From assembly GCA_050303435.1 (NCBI GenBank), contig JBNLBT010000032.1, positions 1-31,318 on the forward strand: DNA of 31,318 nucleotides. Direction: 5' to 3'. The translations under genes and the position numbers were made by a program. Below, piece after piece: positions 1 through 9,500 of this stretch (within the stretch, counting starts at the first letter, position 1; the number at the start of each line of letters is the position of its first letter). The notes below the pieces were generated by a model. The model was not told the DNA's origin and ran no database searches. It saw only the letters and a list, made by a program, of their open reading frames with translations. Origin of the DNA: JBNLBT01 sp050303435 (lineage in GTDB: Bacteria > Pseudomonadota > Gammaproteobacteria > Xanthomonadales > Marinicellaceae).

Positions 1-126
1 CACCGCATGGCCTCAACCCGCGCCGAAGAAATGATGCCCGAATTGGGCCGTTCGCTGGTGCACCGCGAAGGCCTGGCGCTGATCGCCGATTGGATCAATC
101 AGATGTCGGGTGATTGCGGGTCGTGA
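1..126 (+). CDS. C-terminal fragment, probable diheme cytochrome c-type protein
   Basis: The frame is open from the window edge to TGA at 124-126 and gives the last 41 residues of a protein. The segment MPELGRSLVHREGLALIADW resembles the end of cytochrome-type proteins of the SO_2930 kind, where a 'MPxxGR...GxxLIxxWI' segment follows the last haem domain. No CxxCH motif lies in the visible part, so the haem-protein assignment is by recall of family ends only. The last 28 bases overlap the 3' end of the convergent phosphatase gene. It could also be the tail of another PQQ- or cytochrome-linked periplasmic protein. Confidence 0.5.
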   Translation, partial: HRMASTRAEEMMPELGRSLVHREGLALIADWINQMSGDCGS

Positions 127-2282
127 TCCTGCATCTGTAAGCCCTTGGCGTCGATGCGAAAACGCCTGGTTTGCAGCGCCCCGTTGAATGTGTCCCCCGC
201 TTCGTACAGCGATTCGCGCACCCAGTGTGCCGGCAATTGATGCAAGCTGGTGTGCACCGCCTCGGCGTCCACGCGGTGCAACAGCAGCCCGTGCGCACGC
301 GTGTTGGCGTAACGAATGCCCGGTTCGGCATGTTTCAGTGCGTCTTCCAGGCCATCCAGAAATGACTGCACCAGCGATTCATCCAGCGGTGAGTCCTGGG
401 CCGCGTGGCTGATCATCTGATGCAACACCCGGGACGAGATTGCCGGCGCGGTGAATTCCACGGTGCCGTGCGCGTGCTCGGTGACAAACGCCGCGTGGAT
501 GTCGCCGGACAACAGCACCAGGCCGTCGGTTTCGGCGAACAGGTGCTCAACGTATTCGCGGCGCTGATCAGGCAGCCCGTCCCACTGGTCCAGATTCATA
601 TAAAAGCGTTTGTTCAAGGGTTCGGGAATGCCCATCGCCGGGTCGGTGAGGTCGAACACCATGGACGTGAATGACACCGAAGAGGTCAGCATTTTCCAGC
701 GCGCCGTGGATTGCTTCAGTGTGGCCTTCAGCCACGCGTCCTGAGCCTGGCCAAAGGCATTCTGGCACGCGGGTGCGCGACGGCAGCGGCTGCGTGCGTA
801 CAGGTCGTAGGTGTCTTTAACGACGAACAGCCGCGCCCCCAATTCAGAAAAAAGGCCGATTTTGCCCAGCGTGAAATGGGCAATGCCTTGCGGCGCCTGG
901 GCAATCACTTCGGGCGACAGTCGCTGCCATTGCATGGCCGCCGGCACGGCGGCGTTGAAGGCGTCAATCAGGGCGTTGACCACGGTGGTTGAAAGCGGTC
1001 CGGCCACGGCCTGTGTGGCCAGCCTGCCGGCCTGTTGCGCATTCAGTCCTTCACGCATGTAGGCCTGTGTGACGATGCCGGTGAGGGCGCTTTTCAATGG
1101 CGCATACTCGGTCGCATCCACGTCGATGTAGGGGCTGAGGATGGGGGCCATGGCCTCGCCATTCAGTTCGGCTTCGCGCAGCAATGCCTGCACGTCCTCC
1201 TGCGCAACCACCACGGTGCCGGGAAAGGCGTCTTCTGCGATCAGGTGGTCGGGCCGGTGTGAACGGTAATCGGTCATCAATAAATGCAGATGCCGGCCGA
1301 AGCGGAAATCCCGCCAGATGCGTGCATTGGGGTGGGTTTGGCTGTCGCGATCCAGATCCACTCGTTGCTGCGCACCGCCGAGCGGATCGACCGGCATGTA
1401 TTCAAAAAACGCCTGTTCGGCGTTGCGACGACGTTCCAGGTCGTGCTCGTCATTGCGTCCAAAGGAATAATTGCCGCTGTCCTGCCAGCAGTCGTCGCTG
1501 AATTCGTGGTCATCCCAGATGGCGATCATGGGAATGCGTTCATGCACCCGTTGCAGCACCGGATCGGTGCGACAGGTGCGATACAACTCGCGGTAATTGT
1601 CCAGCGCCCGCGCGGCCAGAAACGTGCGCGCACCCTGTTGCACCGGCAGCGCGCCGGCGCGATCGCTGAAGCGCATCTGCCGTCCGTCTTCGGTGTTTTG
1701 AATGCTTGAATCGCCGGTGGTTTCGTAAATGTAATCGCCCAAATGAATGAAAAAATCCGGGTCGGCCTGCAGCAGTTTCAGGTAGGTATTGAAATACCGG
1801 CCGCTGTAGCCCTGACAGCTGACCTGAGCGAATGTGACGGCGACGTCCGCGTCTTCGGCCGGTGCCGTGCGGGTGCGACCGACGCGAGAAATCAGGCCCA
1901 GTTCAGGCGATTGCAGGTAGATGAAGCGGAAATGGTAATGGCGCCCCGCTTGCAGATCGGTGACGCGCACTTTCAGGGTGTGATCGGCGCTGCTGAGGGC
2001 CTTGAATTCGGTGTCTACCAGGGGTTTCTCAAAGGCCGGGTCTTGCGCCACTTGCAGGCGCACCAGCGCGTCGCCTGTGTTGGCCGGGTCGTGCACGCGG
2101 GTCCACAGGATCACGCTCTCGGGGCGCGGATCACCGGAGGCAATGGATTGCGGGAAATACTGCGGGTCGTGGCGCAAGGTCAGTTCCTGATGGCGGCTGC
2201 AACCGTGCAGACCGGGCAACAGCACGCCGCCAGCGGCCACCGTCACCACACCCAGGAACCGGCGTCGTTTGATGTCGGACAT
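99..2282 (-). CDS. phoD: PhoD-family alkaline phosphatase/phosphodiesterase, Tat-exported
   Basis: A 727-residue metallophosphoesterase of the PhoD type, expected to hydrolyse phosphomonoesters or diesters outside the cytoplasm with Fe/Ca-type metal centres. The N-terminus carries a Tat signal (RRRFLG at residues 6-11) followed by LHGC with Cys28. This could be a lipobox, but His at -2 is unusual. A PhoD N-terminal beta domain spans about 40-140. The metallophosphatase core shows SCQGY (~155), FFIHLGDYIYE (177-187), IWDDHEFSDD (255-264) and LLSGDIHAAFV (~595), all typical metal-ligand motifs. Length exceeds the usual 500-600 residues because of an inserted helical segment between the DDHE and GDIH motifs. 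The ATG is preceded by a purine-rich stretch (GAAAGAGAGAC). No Pho box was recognised upstream. The C-terminus has no anchor-like tail. Confidence 0.93.
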   Translation of the reverse strand: MSDIKRRRFLGVVTVAAGGVLLPGLHGCSRHQELTLRHDPQYFPQSIASGDPRPESVILWTRVHDPANTGDALVRLQVAQDPAFEKPLVDTEFKALSSADHTLKVRVTDLQAGRHYHFRFIYLQSPELGLISRVGRTRTAPAEDADVAVTFAQVSCQGYSGRYFNTYLKLLQADPDFFIHLGDYIYETTGDSSIQNTEDGRQMRFSDRAGALPVQQGARTFLAARALDNYRELYRTCRTDPVLQRVHERIPMIAIWDDHEFSDDCWQDSGNYSFGRNDEHDLERRRNAEQAFFEYMPVDPLGGAQQRVDLDRDSQTHPNARIWRDFRFGRHLHLLMTDYRSHRPDHLIAEDAFPGTVVVAQEDVQALLREAELNGEAMAPILSPYIDVDATEYAPLKSALTGIVTQAYMREGLNAQQAGRLATQAVAGPLSTTVVNALIDAFNAAVPAAMQWQRLSPEVIAQAPQGIAHFTLGKIGLFSELGARLFVVKDTYDLYARSRCRRAPACQNAFGQAQDAWLKATLKQSTARWKMLTSSVSFTSMVFDLTDPAMGIPEPLNKRFYMNLDQWDGLPDQRREYVEHLFAETDGLVLLSGDIHAAFVTEHAHGTVEFTAPAISSRVLHQMISHAAQDSPLDESLVQSFLDGLEDALKHAEPGIRYANTRAHGLLLHRVDAEAVHTSLHQLPAHWVRESLYEAGDTFNGALQTRRFRIDAKGLQMQDHDPQSPDI

Positions 2283-2462
2283 GTCTCTCTTTCTCTCTCG
2301 TGTGTGTTTGCTTTGGTCGACTTTGCCATGAAAGCCGCTGCATTGCCAGTGTTAATTCAAGCGGCCAAGCGCTGCAAAAGAATTCAGCAGGATCGCTGCG
2401 CACTCAATCCAGGCGCGGGGAGAATTCAAAGGTGCATCGTCCAGAATTCAACTGCCGCTGAC

Positions 2463-3023
2463 TCACCAGCCGCCGTGATTTGAAAAGATCGAACCGGCGC
2501 GCTGCTGCATGGCCAGGGACATGCCCAGCAGCACCAGCGCCTGCCATTCACAGAACAGCACCAGCCCCCAACTGAAATGGGCAGAATCCAGCAGGCCGTC
2601 CAACCATTCGAACAACAGCCCGCCGATTCCGCCGGCAAACGCCAGCAGTGCGACCCAGGCGGCCACGCGGGTGATGTTTTGCACCGCCAGCCAGACACCG
2701 AGGGCCATCACCGCTGCACCGATGGTGCCGGCGAACAAAAACACCGGACCGGCGGTCCAGGCCACGCTGTGCACCGCCAGACGCCAGCCAAGCACCGTGA
2801 AAGCGGTCAACAGGGGCCAGGTGAAGCCCGGCAGACGTGCGCGGGCGCGTGCGCCCCAGATCAGCAGCGCATACAGGCAGCTGCCCAACACCACGCCGGG
2901 GTAGGCATCCATCAACCATTGCGGCAGCCAGTCGAGGAAAAACACCAGCGCACTGAGCAGGCCGGATATCAGTCCGGTGGCCAAAAAGACCAGATGTCGG
3001 GTCAAGGCGTTGGTCTGGCGCAT
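2463..3023 (-). CDS. Small integral membrane protein, unknown function
   Basis: A 186-residue hydrophobic protein with about five or six predicted membrane segments (around residues 12-30, 42-56, 68-86, 92-114, 119-137 and 148-166). Short Arg-rich loops (RARARLPG at ~59-66) suggest an inside-facing segment. I do not recognise a family, and no catalytic motif is visible. It starts at ATG 3021-3023. It lies between the phosphatase and the kinase genes on the same strand, 58 bases downstream of the kinase stop and about 180 bases upstream of the phosphatase start, so it could be read from the sigma/kinase transcript or from its own promoter. Confidence 0.75.
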   Translation of the reverse strand: MRQTNALTRHLVFLATGLISGLLSALVFFLDWLPQWLMDAYPGVVLGSCLYALLIWGARARARLPGFTWPLLTAFTVLGWRLAVHSVAWTAGPVFLFAGTIGAAVMALGVWLAVQNITRVAAWVALLAFAGGIGGLLFEWLDGLLDSAHFSWGLVLFCEWQALVLLGMSLAMQQRAGSIFSNHGGW

Positions 3024-3081
3024 GGCTGGCTTTCCCGCGAATGTGAACTCATGTAACTATAGCACCGGCGGGGACGGTGGT

Positions 3082-5709
3082 TCAATGTGTTTGCGCGGTG
3101 TTGGGTGGATTGTCCTGCAGGGCGGATGCCAGGGTTGTGGCCAGAAGGTGCATGGGGTGCTGCTCAGGGAAGGTTTGTTGCGCTTCTTCCAGCACCGGCA
3201 GCAATACCGCACGTGCGGCGTCTGCGCGCGCATCTTTGTGCAACACATCGGCCAGCAACAGCGATGATTCGAGTCGCGTGACAGTGGCTTCGGGTGTGAG
3301 CTGACTGGCGATTTCAATGCTGCGGCGCAAATTGACTTCGGCCGCGCTGAGATTGCCCGTGTCCACTTGCACAGTGGCCAGACCCTGATAGAAATGCGCC
3401 GTATTGGCGTGCATTTCCAGCCCATTCAGACGCATCAATTCGATCGGTTTGTGATACAGTTCTTCGGCCTGTTGCAACTGCTGGTGCCGGTGGTGATGCA
3501 AGGCAAAATTGAACAGGGTGGTGGACAGGTGATGATTGGTTTGGCCCAAGTTGGCGGTCAAAATGTCTATGGACTTTTGAAACAGGTCTCGGCTGGTGGC
3601 AAAATCGCCCTGTTGTGAAATGTTGCTGGCCAGGTAATCGTAGGTTTTTGCCATGGAGATGTGGTTTTCACCGAACAGTTGCTGTTTGATTGCCAGCGAC
3701 TCGGTGTAGTGCTCGTTGGACGCGTCCAGTGCCTGCATGCGGTAGTAGACATTGCCCAGCTCAAATGCCAGCTGACTCAACAGATACAGTTTGCGCGGCT
3801 GCACTTCGGGATCAAACGCTTGCACCTCTGCACGGCACGCCAACAACGCATCCAGGGCCGCCTGTTGCTGCTGCGTTCGGGTTAAAACCCGGGCCAGCGT
3901 GATGCAGGCCCGCACGTGCAAATCTTGCGGCCAGTCGGCCGCGTTCTGCGCCACCAGTTCTTGCAGCAATTGCGCCGCCTGGGCGTGCTCTCTGTGCTCG
4001 GTCAACAGCTGGGCACGCACCAGACGGAAGGCCGGCGTGTCCTTCATTGCAGCGGGCAGGGCGTTCAGTTCATCCAGGGCTTGTGCCGACCGTTCGTCCC
4101 TGATCATCAGATAAAAATACTCATCGTAGTACAGGGTTTGCAAGTTTTGCGGCAGTTGCGGCAACACCGGTTTGACTTGTTCCAGCAGTGCCCAGGCGCG
4201 CTGCTGCTGACCCATGTGATTGAGATTTTTACTGAGCATCAGGGCCAGCTGACTGCCCAGTTGGGGGTCTTTGAGAATCAAGTCTGGCAATTGCAGTGCG
4301 GTTTGTTCCAGCACATGCATGGCCTTCAAATCCTGCCCCAGCGTCTGCGTCGGGTCGGCGTCGTGGAAAGCCTGCACAAAGGCGTCGCTGACCCATTCGG
4401 CGCGCTGTTTTTCCCGCAGCGCACTGTCTCGCTCTGTGCGGATGCGTTGATTCTGCAATAAATTCATGGTCACCATGGAGGCCATGGACAACACCGCGGC
4501 CAGAGCCACCGTCACACTGAGCCGGTGACGTCGTATGAATTTGCTGCTGCGGTACAGCCAACCTGGCCGCCGGGCTTTGACCGGCTGGTTGGTCAGAAGC
4601 CGCTGCAAATCGTCGCTCAGGTCGGCCACCGTGGCATAGCGCTCTGTGATCTCTGCGGCCATGGCGTGCGCAATCACCCGGTCCAGATCCTTGCTGACTT
4701 GACGCAGGTATCTGACCTGCGAAGATGCGCTGTGGATGCACCAGCGTTTCTGGTTCTTCAATTCAAGCAAGCGTTCGCTGGCCGCAGGTGCTGTGGATTC
4801 GGACACGGTGCGTTCAAACTCCACCGGCGAGCATTCGCTCAGAGTGTACGGGCGTGTGCCGGTGATCAGTTCAAACAGCAGAATGCCCAGTGAATACACA
4901 TCCGCGGCCACTGAAACCACCTCACCACGAAATTGTTCCGGGCTGGCGTACTCCGGTGTCATGGCGTGCAGCCCGGTGCGTGTGCCAGCGACATCGCTTT
5001 GCTCAATTTTGGCGATGCCGAAATCCAGCAATTTCAAATCGCCGCGCTCGTCCACCAACACATTGCTTGGCTTGATGTCGCGATGAATGATCAGATTTCG
5101 GTGCGCGTATTCGACCGCACGGCACAGTTTCAGAAACACGCGCACTCGCTGGTCTGGATTCAGGGCCTGCGCATTGCAATATGCGGTGATCGGCGCGCCG
5201 GGGGCAAATTCCATCACCACATAGGGTCGTCCGTCGGGCAGGCGGTCGGCATCAATGAAGCGGGCGATGTTGGGGTGGTTCAATTGCGCCAGAATCTGGC
5301 GTTCACGTTCAAATCGGCCCGCGCTGAGATCGTCTTCTTCCGGGCGGTGCAAGACCTTGACCGCCACCCGTTGTTGCACGCCGTCGGTGAGGCGTTCGCA
5401 CAGGTACACCGAGCCCATGCCGCCTTCGCCGATTTTTTCTATCACCTTGAAGCGACTGGCATCCAAAGCGTGGTTTTTCGTCTCGGCGTGGTTGATCCAT
5501 TGTTCCAGCCAGTGGGTGTCCTCTCGGTGTTGGGTGAATGCTTCCAGCGCGCCGTCGGTGTGCAGCAATTCTTTCAGACAATTGAGCAGCGTGTGGTTGT
5601 CGCCGCAGGCCTCGGTGATGTAAGCCGCTCTTTGCTGGTCTGTATCCAAAGCCAGCGCGTTCTCGAATATTTGCCGCGCTTCATTCAGTGTATCTTCGGT
5701 GTAATTCAA
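3082..5709 (-). CDS. Membrane Ser/Thr protein kinase with periplasmic-side TPR repeats
   Basis: An 875-residue Hanks-type kinase. The kinase domain covers about 86-375: glycine loop GEGGMGSVY (94-102), catalytic VAVK with Lys118, HRDIKPSN (209-216), DFG (229-231) and the APE-like TPEYASPEQ (251-259). One membrane helix at about 398-418 follows, then a long C-terminal helical region with TPR repeats, e.g. around the 'MAKTYDYLASNISQQGDF' segment. The fold order (cytosolic kinase, helix, extracytoplasmic TPR) suggests the TPR part senses or binds protein. The start is TTG at 5707-5709, which overlaps the sigma-factor stop as TTGA. No upstream ATG exists in frame before the sigma gene, and the next Met lies inside the kinase domain. 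Tight coupling to the sigma gene suggests the sigma factor is its target. Confidence 0.93.
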   Translation of the reverse strand: MNYTEDTLNEARQIFENALALDTDQQRAAYITEACGDNHTLLNCLKELLHTDGALEAFTQHREDTHWLEQWINHAETKNHALDASRFKVIEKIGEGGMGSVYLCERLTDGVQQRVAVKVLHRPEEDDLSAGRFERERQILAQLNHPNIARFIDADRLPDGRPYVVMEFAPGAPITAYCNAQALNPDQRVRVFLKLCRAVEYAHRNLIIHRDIKPSNVLVDERGDLKLLDFGIAKIEQSDVAGTRTGLHAMTPEYASPEQFRGEVVSVAADVYSLGILLFELITGTRPYTLSECSPVEFERTVSESTAPAASERLLELKNQKRWCIHSASSQVRYLRQVSKDLDRVIAHAMAAEITERYATVADLSDDLQRLLTNQPVKARRPGWLYRSSKFIRRHRLSVTVALAAVLSMASMVTMNLLQNQRIRTERDSALREKQRAEWVSDAFVQAFHDADPTQTLGQDLKAMHVLEQTALQLPDLILKDPQLGSQLALMLSKNLNHMGQQQRAWALLEQVKPVLPQLPQNLQTLYYDEYFYLMIRDERSAQALDELNALPAAMKDTPAFRLVRAQLLTEHREHAQAAQLLQELVAQNAADWPQDLHVRACITLARVLTRTQQQQAALDALLACRAEVQAFDPEVQPRKLYLLSQLAFELGNVYYRMQALDASNEHYTESLAIKQQLFGENHISMAKTYDYLASNISQQGDFATSRDLFQKSIDILTANLGQTNHHLSTTLFNFALHHHRHQQLQQAEELYHKPIELMRLNGLEMHANTAHFYQGLATVQVDTGNLSAAEVNLRRSIEIASQLTPEATVTRLESSLLLADVLHKDARADAARAVLLPVLEEAQQTFPEQHPMHLLATTLASALQDNPPNTAQTH

Positions 5710-6245
5710 ACGTCTTCATCCAGGGTCAGGCGGCTGTGCAGCCAGCTGCGGGCAAAGCGCCATTTGCGTGACACGGTTTTGCGAGACACGCCCACGGCTT
5801 CGGCGGTTTCCTCCAGATTGAGGCCAGTGAAATAGCGCAATTCGACGATTTTACGGGCCAATGGATCGATCTTGTCCAAGGCATCCAGCTTGTCATTCAG
5901 GGTCAGCCAGTCGCTGTGATTGTCCGGCACCGTCAATTCGATGTCGCTGCCATCCAGGTGAATGGTCTGACTGGATCCGCCGCGTTTCTGTGCGCTCTTG
6001 CGGCGATACAAGTCCACAATAAAACGCCGCAACGTTTCCGAAAAGGCGGCCAGGAAATGGCCTTCGTTGTGCCATTCACGGTTGCCTTGCTCGGCCAGTT
6101 TCAGGTAGGCCTCATTGACAATCTCCGTGGTTTGCAGGGTGATGCTGCGGTTCCGGCTTTTGCGATAGCGTGCCAGTTTTTTGATCGTGAACAGCAGGGA
6201 TGCGACCAAATCGTCCTGGCGTTTTTTCTCAGAGTTCTCAGTCAT
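5706..6245 (-). CDS. ECF-type RNA polymerase sigma factor (TIGR02999-like)
   Basis: A 179-residue ECF sigma factor. Region 2 includes LQTTEIVNEAYLKL (37-50), HFLAAFSETLRRFIVDLYRR (63-82) and KRGG (87-90), the signature of the TIGR02999 group. Region 4 has the helix-turn-helix ELRYFTGLNLEETAEAVGVS (135-154) followed by RKTVSRKWRFAR. In region 2.2 the usual acidic DAED is replaced by T-T-E-I (Thr39, Thr40). In the EcfP/PknT pair of Vibrio parahaemolyticus, a similarly uncharged sigma factor is switched on by kinase phosphorylation in this region. No anti-sigma gene is adjacent. The kinase gene follows with a 4-base overlap. The long AT-rich region upstream is shared with the divergent RTX gene. 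Confidence 0.93.
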   Translation of the reverse strand: MTENSEKKRQDDLVASLLFTIKKLARYRKSRNRSITLQTTEIVNEAYLKLAEQGNREWHNEGHFLAAFSETLRRFIVDLYRRKSAQKRGGSSQTIHLDGSDIELTVPDNHSDWLTLNDKLDALDKIDPLARKIVELRYFTGLNLEETAEAVGVSRKTVSRKWRFARSWLHSRLTLDEDV

Positions 6246-6523
6246 GGCGGTGTGTGTAGCCTGATGCGCGTCATATTAATTGTCGCACAGGCGATTGGCA
6301 AGCGCTTTGCCGGCCTGTTGGCCGTGGTTTTATTCGGTTTTTTGTCTCGGTGTGTTGCAAATTGCCTTTGATGTCGGTGAAATCAATAAATTATAAATAA
6401 TTGATATATATAAATAATATGTTCATTGAAGGAAAAATATTTAGGGTTTTACTTTTTTTTAGACTGGACAAGGTGATAAAAATATACAAAAATGTATAAC
6501 TTCATGCACAGTAGAGAGTTGAT
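6246..6523. promoter_or_regulatory. Divergent AT-rich intergenic region between sigma factor and RTX gene
   Basis: A 278-base region separates the divergent sigma-factor and RTX genes. From about 6371 to 6520 it is far richer in A+T than the rest of the window, including poly-T and alternating TA runs, as expected for a regulated promoter or a nucleoid-protein (H-NS-like) site. One weak sigma-70-type match for the RTX gene is TTGATG (6368-6373), an 18-base gap and TATAAA (6392-6397). GAGAG at 6514-6518 is a plausible ribosome site 5 bases before the RTX ATG. Exact promoter positions are uncertain. Confidence 0.4.
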
Positions 6524-9500
6524 ATGAAGAAAAACAGAATAGAAACGTCGTTTATGCGCGGCGTGCAACGCCTGGTGGCGACCACATTGATCGCAGGTGC
6601 GACCGTGCTCAGTGGTCAAACTGCGGTAGACCCAGAAACTTCCGCTGACACGTTGAGATCCAGCATGCCTGCGCTCAAGGGGGGGATGTTGACAACAGTC
6701 GTGGATGTCATGCCCGCCGGTGCCCTGTATGTGCTGCGGTCGGATGACTGGTATTACTTCTGGGTTCTGGATACGGCGCTGGACCAACTGAAGTTGGTGG
6801 ATTTGACGATGGTTGACATCCATGCGCCCCACTTACTCAAGGTGAATCTGAATCCGGACATCAGTGGCGTGTTTTATGCCGACAACCTGGTCGATGATGA
6901 CGGACATGTTCGCATTGATTTTCAGGGGGAACTGACCGATGGTCGCATCGCAATTCCCATGAATGTGGACTATTTTTCACCATTGGAACTTTACGCCAAT
7001 GCCCCCGGAGCGGTGGTGAACATCGGCCCCGGCACACCGGAGTTGTTGGACATCAAGAACACCCAGGCACAGATATATGCTGCGGTGGATACCGCGATGC
7101 TGGATGTGCAGGTGCACAGCGACGACTTCATTGCACAAATGCAGTCACACCTGGTCGCAGGCCATAACCAGGCGCAGGCAGATGGCGTGTTCGGTGAGGC
7201 ACTGATGGCACAGGCTGAAAGCGATACACAGTTACAATTGGACACCCTGTTGCAATGGTTGGATGCCGATGTGGTGGCCACAGAAAACGCAGTCAACGCG
7301 GCGGCAGCAGAGGTAAACCAAACACTCGCAAATGTCGATGTGTCGGTCAATGAATGCATGTTGAATTTGCTCAAGACTTTCTCCGGTTTGGGCGACAAAT
7401 TGATGAATTCGGCGGAAGCAAGTTTCGATGAAACGGAGCAGGACAATCAAGCCTTCGAATCGATGGTTGTGGGTGTTGAAAGACAGCTGGGCCGAGGCGA
7501 TGAAATGTTTACAGCCTGTGTGGCTGGACTCGAGGTGCTGGCCGATTATCAGCCGCCTCAAACCGTTGATGAGACCGCTTACGAAAACAGCGCAGCCCAG
7601 ATTGACGCCATGCAGAACCAGAATGAAGCCGACGTGAGTGCATGGCAATCGGTGTTGGAGAACACATGGCAAGCATTTGCAGATGGCATTGACAGCGACG
7701 CCATGCTGGATGCAGTGAGCACTTCAATGCATCATTTTGATCCCTGGATCAGTGACAAATTCCTGTTGGACGATGGCACGTATCCAGACCGTCCGGGCTA
7801 TTTTTCAAAACACCTGAGCGGCGCCAACACAAAGCAGAGTCGCATCGGCGATGATTTGAAAGGCGCGGAAGTGTTGTGTGAAAACGAGACGTTCAACATC
7901 AAATTCAATCTGGGTGTGGTGCAGGTTGTCATTGGGACGTGGTGGGACGATCAGATCGTCGGTTCTGACCAACACAGTCTTATCTTGGCATTGCCGGGCG
8001 ATGACTGTGTGGAAGCGCACGACGGCATCGATGTGGTGGTTGGCATGGCCGGTGACGATGTGCTGTATGGCGGTGATCATCACGACTTGATTCTGGCCGG
8101 CCGCGGTGAAGACGAAGTGCACGGTGGCGCCGGCAAACATTACAGCTTCACCATCTCAGGCATCGATTTTGAAGTGGCCATCGGCAATCTGATTTTTGGT
8201 GGCGCTGGCAACGACACAGTGTTTGGCGGTGAAATGGCTGCCGACATGGGCGATGACGGCACGGTCGACCCGGACGGATTCGCCGATTTGATTCTGGGCG
8301 ATGGCTTCTGGCTGGCCGCCGCTGCTGGCGATGATCTATTGATCGGCGAAGGTGGTATTGACATCATCATCGGGCAGGATGGCAACGACACCCTGACCAA
8401 CACCGACAATGGCGTCATCACCGTGGCCTCGGTGCCTCTGCCCTTCGGTTCGTTTTTCTGGGGAAACGACGGCAACGACACTGTGGTGGGCAGCAACACG
8501 CCCAATCTGATTGGTGTGCTCGGTGATTTCATATTCACCAATGATGGCCTGGACACGGTGTTTGCCGGCAGTGGCCGGGACTTTATCTTCACCGGTTTCG
8601 GGGACGACACCGGGGATGGTGGGTCCGGCAATGATTTTGTTTTCACTCGCGGTGGAGATGACAATTTTAATGGTGGTGCCGGCGTTGACTTGATATTCGG
8701 TGGCGACGGTGCTGACATTTTGAACGGCGGCCCCGGAATATTTGATCTGATCATTGGCTCCAATGGGAACGACAACCTCAGTGGTGGCCCTGGCATGGAT
8801 TTCATCATAGCGGGGACCGGCGATGACAATGGATTCGGCAACGACGGACCTGATCTGATTGTCGGCGGTGGTGGCAACGACCGACTGTTCGGCAATGCAT
8901 CATTCGATGTGCTGATTGGCAATCGAGGCAATGATCTGTTGCATGGCAACGATGGACCGGATCTGCTGATTGGTGGTCACCAGTCGGACAATTTGTTTGG
9001 GGACGACGGGCCAGATTTGTTGATCGGTAATGACAACGACGAGGATCTGGTGGAAACCTTGTTCGGTGGCGCCGGTGTGGACTTGATCATTGGTGGGGCT
9101 GGCAACGATCAGATTCAGGGTCAGGATGGACTTGATCTGGTGATCGCGGGTCCCGGTGACGATGTGGTCAGCGGCGGCAATGGCACCGATTTACTGATCG
9201 GCAGTGACGGCGTCGACCAAATCGACGGCGACGCCGGACTGGATGTGATCATCGGTTCCGCCGGCAACGATCTGCTCAGCGGTGGTGATGGTTCTGACTT
9301 GATCATCGGTGGTGCTGGCGCCGACTTGATCAATGGACAAAACAACGGCGATTTGATCTTTGGTGGAGCCGACAACGACGTCATCAGTGGCGATGCCGGA
9401 CTGGATTTATTGTCCGGTGGCAACGGCTGCGACAATTTGATGGGCGGTGGTGAGACCGACTTGCTGCTGGGAGGCGCCAACAGTGATCGATTGGTCGGCG

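Noticed and set aside
4933..5835. Plus-strand 300-codon frame opposite the kinase
   Set aside because: A shadow of the kinase N-terminal region, with no ribosome site and no domain.
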